64,000 nucleotides of DNA from the NCBI GenBank assembly GCA_028622995.1, contig JAJQJQ010000019.1, positions 930,001-994,000 of the forward strand, written 5' to 3'. Made by a program: the position numbers and the translations under genes. This DNA is from Panagrolaimus kolymaensis. Its lineage: Eukaryota > Nematoda > Chromadorea > Rhabditida > Panagrolaimidae. Below are positions 55,555-64,000 of this stretch, in pieces; the stretch's first letter is position 1; every line of letters starts with the position of its first letter. The notes beneath the pieces are model-generated. The model was not told the DNA's origin. It searched no databases and was given only the letters and a program-made list of their open reading frames with translations.

Positions 55555-56174
55555 TTTTCTTTTTTTGTAATTGTATGTAACTTATTTGTGTGTGTGAATG
55601 TTAGAATAAATAAAGAGATAATGTTGGATTTTGATTGTGTTTCTTGCCTATTTTTTCCCACTGAATAACTAATATTCTTCAATTATTAACTTTTAACGGT
55701 TGTCGTTTAATATAATTTTTTAGTTTATTCAAACTCACTAAAAATTTTAGTTATGAAGCAACAACGAAGCTAAAAAACTTTTTTTGATAGAAATAAAATT
55801 TGAGTTCCCACTTTTATAAAAAAAATCAAAATATCAAAGAATAAATTTTTTTAAACCCAAATACATAGATTTTTTTTGAATGATCAAACATTTTTCAAAG
55901 ATTCGATTGATCAAAATAAATTGTGTTGTTATTTTGAAAGTTTGGCCAGTGTTCAATAAAATTATTTAGGGATTATTTAAATTATTTCTTTTACATAAAT
56001 ATGTTGTTGGTTTACCAAATTCATTGATTTGATTATTTAAAAAAACAAAAAATTTAATCAATGATGTCTGAATTTATTGAAGTTCGATATAATTTTAAAA
56101 AGCAAATTTTCCTGGTTTTATTAAAATCAAAAAATTCGTTAAGGAATAATAGTTGAAGGGTAATTAAATAAAAA
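55555..56174. other. Intergenic region
   Basis: AT-rich, with an AATAAA signal near 55608 for the DUF229 transcript. No gene and no CAGTT motif. Confidence 0.4.
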
Positions 56175-57835
56175 ATGAGGGCTTGGCGAGTTTTTTATTT
56201 CGCATATTTTGGTTCAGCATTTTTTGTGATATTTTTAATATTTCGAAGAGATATTCACGAGGAATCAAGATCCTATGGAGCCACAAATGAAGTAAGTTTA
56301 ATGCGTGTTTTTTTCGCGGAAAAAAATTATGAAATATTGAAATTTTTTTTTTCAAGCAAAAATATAAATTTTTAACAAAATTTTTAATTAAAAATCGCTT
56401 CGAGACTCAAAAGTTAATCGTTGTCGAATCAAACAAACAAATAATTTTTTACACGTCAAAGTTAATTTTTTTTTTTACAAAATCAAAAAAATTTTTAGAT
56501 TGTTAATCCATTTGATTATCCAATTTTAATATTTCCTAATATTTCTGCTTGTTCCAACAATCCTCCTTCTTCTTCAACCAGCAACAACAACAAAAAAGAT
56601 ACAACAACAACAATAATATTTTTTCTTTCTCATCCATCAAATAATATTCGGCGTTCATATATTCGATCCACCATTGGTCATAAATTCCTTCAAAATCAAA
56701 TTGGTTTTGAAATTATTTTTGTTATGGGTTTAATTAAAAGCGGCGGCGAAAGCGAAAATGAAAATGAAAGTTTGCAAAATTCAATCGAAGAAGAATCAAA
56801 TAAATTTGGAGATATCCTTCAAGCAAATTTCTTTGAACATTACGAAAATTTAACTTTAAAAGATATTAGTTGGATGAGATTTGTGGCAGAAAATTGTGAG
56901 AAGAATAAAGAAAATTTATTTATTATTAAAACTGATGATGATGTGGTCGTGGATGTTGATAAAATGAAAACAACTTTAATGGAAAAATCAAAGGAATTAC
57001 AAAATAATTATTTTTGTCATGTTTGGTCTAAGCCCGAAGTGGTGAGAAATAAAAATGGCACCAAAGGAAAGTGGTAAGCCAATTTCTTATTTTTATGATG
57101 CGAGAGACTAAGAGTCTAAAAAAATAAATCCCAAAAGTTAGCTTCAAAAAAATTTAAAGTTTTTAATTAAAAATTTTAAATTAACCAAGTTAACTTTTTT
57201 CTGAGAAAAAAACATTAAAAATTATTGGAGAATTCAGTTTTTATAAGTTTTTAAAGACAAAACAGCAAATTTCTAAGCTGAAAAATTTTTTAATATTAAA
57301 ATTTATTTTTCAAGAAAAAAAGAATTTTTTTTGAATCAAAGTTTTGCATAAATTTTTGATATTATTTTTTAGATAAAAAAAATTATCAAAACTCAAAAAA
57401 TCATTAATTTTTGGTTTCATAAAGCCATACCAAAAATTCCCAAGCTTTCTAATTTTTTTAAGATAGTAAAATAATTTTTTTAGGTCCGTGAGTAACGTCG
57501 AAATTGCAGAATCCGTGAAATTCTTTGATCCATTTTGCAGTGGCCTTGGTTATATGACTTCCGCGGCTGTAATTTTAAAACAATGGAATTATTTAATTCA
57601 TCATAAAGTTCATTTCTTAAAATTGGAGGATGTTTTTTTAACTGGAAAATTAGCCGTTGAAACCCATATCGGCCGAATTCATGGCGAAGATAAATTTATT
57701 ATAATTAAAAATATTACTGATGTTCGATATGCTTTACAAAGCAATGGAATATTTTTTCAATGCCATTTTGATGGTTGTCAACAGATTATTACCGCCCATG
57801 TTTTTAGATATAGTTTATGGAAATATCTGGTATAA
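56175..57835 (+). CDS. GT31 family glycosyltransferase, copy 2
   Basis: Exons: 56175-56291, 56499-57073 and 57484-57835 (347 residues), in phase. Type II anchor (Y-F-G-S-A-F-F-V-I-F-L-I-F), an Asn/Thr-rich linker, DxD motif K-T-D-D-D-V-V-V-D, C-S-G-L-G-Y and E-D-V-F-L-T-G-K. The exon structure and intron phases equal those of copy 1 at 51.1 kb, and exon 1 again ends G-A-T-N-E. It is more AT-rich and carries an extra S-N-N-N-K-K-D-T-T-T-T stretch. Active-site elements are intact. The second intron (410 bases) contains a CAGTTT at 57235, where motif domain 3 begins. Confidence 0.85.
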
Positions 57836-58727
57836 AATAAATATTTGCTTTAAAAATATTTTAATTAATGATTTTTAAAAAAATAATTAATGGTGCAGAA
57901 AAAAAATTATTTCCACATTTAAAAAAAGCTCTTGAGTCAAGAACATATTGGATTTGGATTGTTTGCACAAAAAAAATTTTACTTGAAAAATTTGGAAATT
58001 TGCATATAAAAGAAATAAATTAAAATTTCCACAATTTTTTCAAAAACTGATGATTTTTGAAGTTAATTTTGATTATTCAAAAAAACATTTAATTTGAAAA
58101 TTTTCTAAATAAAAACCCAAAAAACTTTTTTGTTTTTATAAATTTTCCAGAGTCTTCCAGTTTTTTATATTTTTATTTTATATATACTTTCTTTCGTCTC
58201 TAACTTTAACTATATCCACTTAAAAGGGTGCACAAATTAAGTGGCGAAGGATGGGATGAACTCTCTCATTCTCTTTCTCAAATACTCATCTTTCCTCTCT
58301 TTTTTAGCGACGAGCGCTTCACTCAAATCAAAAACAACAAAAAAAAGAAGAACAATAACGTTTTTTTTGTTGAACAAAAAAATTAGAAGATTGAAGAGTC
58401 AATTCCTTTTATTTTCTCTCTTTCCTCCGATTTGGTTTGGGAATGAGGACGAGATTTTTAAAAAGCTTTTTTCTTGCTTTTTAGCTTTGCTTTAGCTTTT
58501 CTTTAGCGCTTGCTTTTGTAAAAATGGATTTTCTAAAAACAAGTTTTCTTTTTTTGTGTGATTGACGACTTATTGGATTTTTGGATTATCGCAATTTATT
58601 TTTGACAGAAACAAAAATTTGTTTCCTTTTTTTTGTTTTCAAACTTTTCTGGATTTTGTTTAAATTGAGTGTTTATTAATTAAACCTAAACTTTTATTTA
58701 TTTATTAATATTTTTGTTTGCTAAAAA
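57836..58727. other. Intergenic region upstream of small membrane protein gene
   Basis: AT-rich; pyrimidine-rich stretches around 58190-58310 may be promoter DNA. No gene is supported; the short open frame at 58241 has no coding features. Confidence 0.4.
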
Positions 58728-59498
58728 ATGAATCGATCGAGTAGCAGTATCGCAGAGGATTTAACAATTGACGAATTCTTTTTATATTTATTATTAATTT
58801 CATTTATTATTATTGTTACTGGAGCCTTTTCAGCTATTTTTATGGTAAGTTTTTTCATTTTCTTTGCTCTAAAATTTCGTGGTCAGTTATTTTATTAGAA
58901 AATTTTATTTTTGTTTTGAGAGCTTTTTTTGCAACGAAAAATTATTAAAAAATGGCGATCATTATGATCATAAAAAAATTTCTCAGTTTTTTGAATCTTT
59001 AATGAATCCGAAACAGGTGTTGGCAGTTTAGTTTTTAAAATGATTTATTTCGAACAGTTTTTTTTTGCTTTTTTATTGCCAGACTTTGATGGTCTGGTAA
59101 TGGTGATATTTGTAAGAAGAAAAAGATCCACAGTTTTTAAAGAAAAAAACCATAAAAGAATTGCTTGATCAGTTTATCTTTTCTTTGTTTTGTAATTTTG
59201 GTTAACTTCTAAAATACCGTGAAACGGATTTTTATCCAGTTTTTACTCTTTCTTTTTTTTTTAAATAAAAAAATCTAGTTTTTTTAAAATTTTCAACACA
59301 GTTTTTAATTCTCATTAAATTTTCAAAGTAAAAATTTTTATTTAAAAAATCCGCAAAATTTTTAATAATTTTTTTCAATTATAGTTTTTAAAATCTCGCC
59401 ATGAACCACCGGCTTATACCTTTCAATGGCAATACGATCCATCCAGCGTATTTCCAGGGCAACCAAATTATGAAAAAAATGTATATGCTTATTATTAA
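58728..59498 (+). CDS. Small single-pass membrane protein
   Basis: Two exons, 58728-58844 and 59385-59498 (76 residues), in phase, with clean GTAAGT and AATTATAG junctions. M-N-R-S-S-S-S-I-A-E-D-L-T-I-D-E, then one hydrophobic helix (F-F-L-Y-L-L-L-I-S-F-I-I-I-V-T-G) and a tail with E-P-P-A-Y-T-F-Q-W-Q-Y-D-P-S, ending Y-A-Y-Y. No family recognised. It might be a real small gene or the 5' part of one; the long intron is filled with the CAGTT motif. Confidence 0.6.
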
Positions 59499-60061
59499 AA
59501 AATTATAATAATAATAAATATGTGTTTGTAAATAATGGAATTAATAATAAATTCTAAAAGTCTACAGTTATTAAATTAATTTAAACTTTCAAAAATATTG
59601 TTTATTTTAAAATAATTGCATTGATGGAATTTATAAATTAGCCCAGTTTTTTTTATTTTTAACAAATCTACACATGCCAGTACAGTTTTTTGTTGTTGGG
59701 AAATTAACCATTAAATAAAACATCACAGTTTTTAAGTTATTTCTCGAAAATAATTACTATTTTCGATACTCTTATTTTTGACGTCAGTTTAATTCAAGGT
59801 TAAATTTATGGATAACGCATTGCCGCCACCTGGGAACAAAATATTCACTTTAAAAAGTTAGTATAAACAAGTATAAAAAAATTTGATTCTTAAATTCAAA
59901 TGGAAAATGTAAAAAAAAAATTCAGTGAAACTATTAATTTTTTCACGATGCACCAATCGAAACAGTTTTATAAATAAAAAATGATTTTATTTAACAATAA
60001 AAAGAAGAATAATTAAAGTATGGTACAGTTATTTATTTACAAGCAACAAAAAAAACTTTTT
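59499..60061. other. Intergenic region
   Basis: AT-rich with the last CAGTT motifs of domain 3. It is the 3' flank of the inverted His-rich gene. Confidence 0.4.
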
Positions 60062-60301
60062 TTAACAATGTCCATGGCCATGTCCATGATGGCCGTGATG
60101 ACCGTGATGATGTTCATAATAATGGGGTTCATAATATCCTCCATGTTCATAGCCATGATGGCCATGATGGTGGTGATCGTAATAACCATTATGATGTCCG
60201 CCGCCGCCATAATATCCTCCGCCATTATTGTAATATCCGTCGTGATGGCCACCATATCCATGATTATAATGGCAATGACAATGTTCGCTTCCGTGACACA
60301 T
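60062..60301 (-). CDS. His/Gly/Tyr-rich small protein 2 (inverted copy)
   Basis: 79 residues on the minus strand, M-C-H-G-S-E-H-C-H-C-H-Y-N-H-G-Y-G-G, nearly identical to the protein at 50182-50415 apart from small insertions and deletions in the H-H-G-H-H-G-H repeats. Same promoter elements upstream (TATA at 60403-60397, TGACGTCA at 60493-60500) and the same putative trans-splice acceptor (GATTCCAG about 20 bases before the start). The duplicated arm extends to about 60.59 kb. Metal binding is an inference from composition. Confidence 0.8.
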   Translation of the reverse strand: MCHGSEHCHCHYNHGYGGHHDGYYNNGGGYYGGGGHHNGYYDHHHHGHHGYEHGGYYEPHYYEHHHGHHGHHGHGHGHC

Positions 60302-61235
60302 TTTTTAACAGATTTATTTAAACTGGAATCTGAGAGAAATAATATTCAAATGAAAAACTTTTTGAATGATGGAAAAAAGAGAAAAAATGGGAATGCTTTT
60401 ATACCTCAAAAAATAAATGCTTTCTTAATCAATTTGAGGAGTGGAAAGAAAAAGAGATGCGATAAGACTCTGATGTATTTCTTTTCCTTTTTTGACGTCA
60501 CAAAAAAAAGTAAACAATACAAATAAGAAAGAAACGAAAATAATATTACGTAAGGTTATGATGATTCTTTTTTGTGACTCATGAGTTCTGATTTTTACGT
60601 TATCAATTTTTCGCATGAAAAAGAGTTAATTCTTTCTAAGCGTTCATTTTGAAGAGTCAAAGTCAAGTATGTAATAATCCGAGGAGGAAAAAGCAAGCGA
60701 AAATTTGTTTTTAAAAAATTAGTGAATTTCTGAAGCACATTTCAAGGCTATCGAGATTAACTATAGTTATTATTGTGGATTTTCATGGATCATCTGGAAC
60801 TTGTAAATATTTCAAATTTTTAATGTCGTTTCTTGATTTTTTTGCCTTTCAAATTTGGAAATCGGCGGGTTTTATTATGATAGAAAGAAAATTTATTTCA
60901 CTTGTTTTTCTGTTTTGTTTCATTTATGGGAAATCAAAACCACCAAATAGATTGGTTTCAAATAAAATTTGGAGTTTTCTTACTTGCAGCTTAACAAATT
61001 TAATTTTTCTCAAGGTTTAAAGGTTTATAATTTCCATAAATTTTATTATTCCTTCATAATTGAATATTCAGATTTAATGCGCGCTTTTATTTTGCTATTT
61101 TTTTGTTTATTTAAGAATTTATTTGATCTACGAAAAAAGCTTTCTTTTATTATTATTTAATTAACAAAAAACAATATTTACAAGCAGCATTTATTGATAA
61201 ATTTTATTTATAAAAGATATAATAGAAAAAAGTTG
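60302..61235. other. Right arm of inverted duplication and intergenic DNA
   Basis: 60302 to about 60590 is the inverted match of ~49920-50180, including promoter elements. The rest is AT-rich without a supported gene. Confidence 0.5.
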
Positions 61236-61469
61236 TTAGCAATGATCATGGCAATGCGGCTGATGATGGGAATGGTGATGATGATGGTGGTGAGGATCAA
61301 AAACTCTAAAATAAAATTATCTAATTTATTTTTTTCTTTCATTTAAAAACTGAGCTCACTTTTCAAGAACATGTTCAACACGATGTCCATGATGATGGTG
61401 GCCATGGTGGTGGTGATCGTAATGATGACCATGATGATGACCGTGATGATGACTGTGGTGATTGCCCAT
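61236..61469 (-). CDS. His-rich small protein 3
   Basis: Two exons, 61469-61360 and 61305-61236 (59 residues), in phase across GTGAGC/TTTTAG. M-G-N-H-H-S-H-H-H-G-H-H-H-G, a central R-V-E-H-V-L-E-K-V-F-D-P, a run of seven His, ending P-H-C-H-D-H-C. It shares composition and the Cys-His-Asp-His-Cys style end with the two His/Gly/Tyr-rich genes nearby, but has an intron and lacks the Gly-Tyr part. Probably a diverged member of the same cluster. Confidence 0.7.
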
Positions 61470-63046
61470 ATTCAAATTTTGGTTAATCAAGGGCAGTAAA
61501 AAATTCGAAAACTTAAAGAAAAAATGAATGATTTGGTTGAAAGAAAAAAGTTAACTTTTTATACGGCTCCCAAGAAAGTGATAAACTTCGTTAAATTTGC
61601 GTCACTACCATTCTTTCTTTATTTGAGAACGTCAAAAAAAACTCGTCATAAGTTTATTTTACTGATAACAATAACTTCTTCCTTTTTGGAAAATAGAATC
61701 GTCAAAAATGTTTGTCTTTTTGCTTGTTTGGTTGGATGACTAATTTTATGTCTTTATGTCATTGAGTGGCACTCCTTTATTTGGTCAAAAAAATAAAAAA
61801 TGTCTTTCATATTTTCGGGTCTAAGTATCCATTGATTTTGCAAGCTTTTTCTTACACAAAAAATGTTACTTCAAAGTAATGAAATTGAGTAAAAAATTTT
61901 TAATTATTAAAACTGTATCAAAAACAAATTCAAATTTCCTGCTAAATTTAAATATTTAAATTTTAAAAACAAAAAAAAACTGGATTATTTTTTTATTTTA
62001 TTAAAAGTGCTTATAAACTTATTCCATAAATCAATTTTTAAATATTTGTTTTCTTTTTTTTTAGAAAGCTTTTCCAATTTTTTTAACAGTATAATATAAG
62101 ATAAATAGGGGAATAAATTACACTGGATTCAAATGATTTTGCATCACCTTTTAACTCATTTGTTTGATCAAAGTATAAACTGATATTTGTTTCTTAAAGT
62201 TTTTTTTAGTAAAAATTTAGCAAAAAAGATTATGAATCTAAAAAAAAAACAGAATGTTGTGTTTTATATTTAAAATTTTTTTTAAATTCAAAACTGTGTT
62301 GATGAGTTGTTCGTTGCTTTAACTCCTTATTTTTTAAGTAAAATTTTGATATTTTTGGGTAACTAGTTATAAAAGATATAAAAAAAATTTTGAAATTTTA
62401 TTTAAAATTAAATACAAAATTAAAACTGTGTTATAAACTTTAAGCTTCAAGAACAAACGGAACCAACAAATCATCCTTCAAATTTTTGGATGCTTTCAAA
62501 AAACTTTCATTTTTTCTTCTTCAACTTTTCTTTGTGGTTTCTGTAAAATTCAAAACAAAAATGACGGTGGCACGAGATTTGCGGCTTTAGGCTTTGCGGC
62601 CCGAGCTTTGCGGCCCGAGCTTTGCGGCTCGACTTTTGCGGCGCAAATTATAACGACTTTTGCGGCCGACTTTTGCGGCTTATTACGACTTTTGCGGCCG
62701 AGTTTTGCGGCTTTTGACAATAAATGCTAAGGTTATTTTCCCAAACCTTTGCGCATCAACCAAAAGATTATTATTATGCGAAAAATGATTCATAGTTGTT
62801 TATGTTGTTGCACGATTTTTATTTTTTTCTATCTTTTGTGCCGACAAACCTTTATGGCAAGTATGCTTTCACGTTATTTTCACCTTTGGGTGATAGGCTC
62901 GATGATCACATAAAAGAACAACTTGGATTCGAAAGTTTCTTTTTTGTTTTTGCTCTTTTATTTATTTTGCTTCTTTGAAGATATATTATTTTTTTTACTT
63001 TGTAAATTTTCGAATGCATAAAAGAAATGATGAAATGTCTGGATAA
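61470..63046. other. AT-rich region ending in GC-rich repeat
   Basis: No gene supported in 61.5-62.5 kb. 62578-62717 holds the TTTGCGGC repeat, listed separately. A short open frame at 62796-62978 may include an upstream exon of the transposase fragment, but this is not supported. Confidence 0.4.
62578..62717. repeat. Short GC-rich tandem repeat, (GA)CTTTTGCGGC(CC)
   Basis: About nine copies of TTTGCGGC joined by GAGC, CGAC or CGAGT, with spacing of 14-25 bases. It stands out in base composition from the AT-rich flanks and lies just upstream of the transposase exons, so it may be sub-terminal DNA of that element. Confidence 0.7.
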
Positions 63047-63740
63047 GAAGCAGAACTTCAGCCAGCAGAAGCTCAACCAGCAGCGGCTGAAGCAGATGAA
63101 CCTCGTGCAGTAGCATCTCAAAGAAGTCAACGAGTTCGTAGAATTGATCCATCTTCTGTTTTTGATTATTTTCAAAGGTAAGAAGCTATAGCATTATTGG
63201 AATAAAAATAAAATAAATATTTATTTAGATATTATATTGAAGGTACAAATGGGAGACCCGCTACATTTCCACCCAATACTTGGAAGTATTATGAACTCCA
63301 GGTTGATGGAAGGCTTGGTAGAACTAATAATGCCCAAGTATATTAATAAATTTAAAAAAAATAATTATAGTTTTTATATTTAGGAAGCCTTCCATGGAGC
63401 GTTAAACCAGCGTTTTCATGGTTCTCATCCTTCCCTTTCAAAGTTAGTTTTGATTTTAGTTTTTATTTTTTTATTTTCTTTTGACTGTATGGTAATAACA
63501 ATTCTCAAATCTGAGGACAAAATAGCAACAGAAAAAACGAGGCCATTTCTTCTTGATTCAACCATGCCAATAAATATACATCCTCGCAAACCAGCATATA
63601 TTGCAAATGACCATGCAATTCATAGGCTTATTCATGGATATACTCAACTTCAAGAGCCAACTGATGATCAAATAATTGGTTTTCTGTATGCAGTTTCTTA
63701 TCGTCTTGCCAAAAATAATTTCAATGATTGGGATGATTAG
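63047..63740 (+). pseudogene. MULE-type (FLYWCH-associated) transposase C-terminal fragment
   Basis: Exons by eye: about 63047-63177, 63229-63337 and 63384-63740. An Ala/Glu/Arg-rich start is followed by Y-Y-I-E-G-T-N-G-R-P-A-T-F-P, then R-T-N-N-A-Q-E-A-F-H-G-A-L-N-Q-R-F and H-P-S-L-S-K, then L-K-S-E-D-K-I-A-T-E-K. The W/R-T-N-N-A-x-E-x-F-H and H-P-S motifs are those of the C-terminal part of MULE transposases found beside FLYWCH domains in nematodes. The catalytic DDE core is not in the window. A hydrophobic insertion after H-P-S-L-S-K may be an unspliced intron. Probably a decayed or captured piece. Confidence 0.6.
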
Positions 63741-64000
63741 AGTTTTTTTTCTTCTTCTAATTATCCATTAATCATCCCAATGATTGTTATTATTCATGTC
63801 AAGTTGCGGGCGTCCATGTTGGACATGTAAAGACACATCTCTGATTGTCTGTCCTCTGATCCCGCCGCGCTTAGTTGTCTTGTTATTGTTGTAATGTATT
63901 GTTATTGTAATGTATGTGCGAAGCTCGGTCAGAGTTAGCAAGTGTCTAATAAACTGCTCTATTAACCGCCGCTGTACACTAGAAGGCTGTGCAGCACAAA
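63741..64000. other. GC-richer window edge, possible start of another mobile element
   Basis: Composition changes sharply from about 63.8 kb (GCGGGCGTCCATGTTGGACA, then CCCGCCGCGC). It contains an AATAAA-type signal (TAATAAACTG near 63947) followed by a GC-rich stretch, as in an LTR. The element is cut by the edge, so this cannot be confirmed. Confidence 0.3.

Larger units (their letters stand above)
57200..60035 (+). repeat. CAGTT(T/A) motif array, domain 3
   Basis: Copies include those near 57235, 58158, 58985, 59056, 59131, 59170, 59237, 59299, 59559, 59643, 59682, 59726, 59783, 59962 and 60027, again in plus orientation. Here they fill the intron of a plus-strand gene (58728-59498), so the orientation does not follow gene direction. 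Confidence 0.7.

Overview
The window is AT-rich nuclear DNA from a nematode. The evidence is short introns with GT...TTTTCAG/TTTTTAG ends, probable spliced-leader acceptors a few bases upstream of start codons, and gene families expanded in nematodes: a divergent nuclear hormone receptor (NHR), DUF229 proteins, GT31 glycosyltransferases, ACL acyltransferases and a degenerate UCR-1-type core protein. The species cannot be named from the sequence. All exon coordinates were worked out by eye from splice signals and reading phase.

Layout. 1-1.1 kb: the 5' part of a mitochondrial complex III core protein gene (minus). 2.6-6.6 kb: two tandem lysophospholipid acyltransferase genes (plus). 7.1-8.4 kb: a secreted protein of unknown function (plus). 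8.6-14.8 kb: peroxisomal AAA ATPase PEX6/PRX-6 (minus). 15.8-18.2 and 19.1-21.5 kb: two Thr/Ser-rich type I membrane proteins (minus) whose ectodomains differ but whose cytoplasmic tails are clearly related. 22.6-46.6 kb: one NHR gene (minus) split by a 19.6 kb intron that carries an oppositely oriented autonomous Helitron. 48.4-48.9 kb: a small Gly/Asp-rich gene (minus). 50-61.5 kb: a cluster bounded by two inverted copies of a His/Gly/Tyr-rich mini-gene; between them lie GT31 - DUF229 - GT31 (plus) and a 76-residue membrane protein, and a third His-rich gene lies outside. 62.5-64 kb: mobile-element debris (MULE transposase exons, a GC-rich repeat and a possible LTR edge).

The Helitron (plus strand, 30.3-42.0 kb plus repeat modules) encodes an unusual set of domains: a 13-exon N-terminal gene with degenerate internal repeats, an intact Ulp1/C48-type cysteine protease, a second C48 copy with His to Asn and Cys to Ser changes, HUH Rep, Pif1-type helicase and a C-terminal ubiquitin-protease (C19)-like domain. 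A single in-frame TAG splits the otherwise continuous frame. Its 3' modules end in 7-bp-stem, GAA-loop hairpins and contain tRNA-like Pol III boxes.

The most unusual signal is not a gene. A short motif, CAGTT followed by T or A, occurs on the plus strand every ~50-110 bp over 8.46-26.75 kb, 45.92-50.92 kb and 57.2-60.03 kb. It runs through introns, intergenic DNA and even exons, almost always in one orientation. It is absent from the neighbouring genes and from the inserted Helitron. Its function is unknown; candidate explanations and tests are given below.
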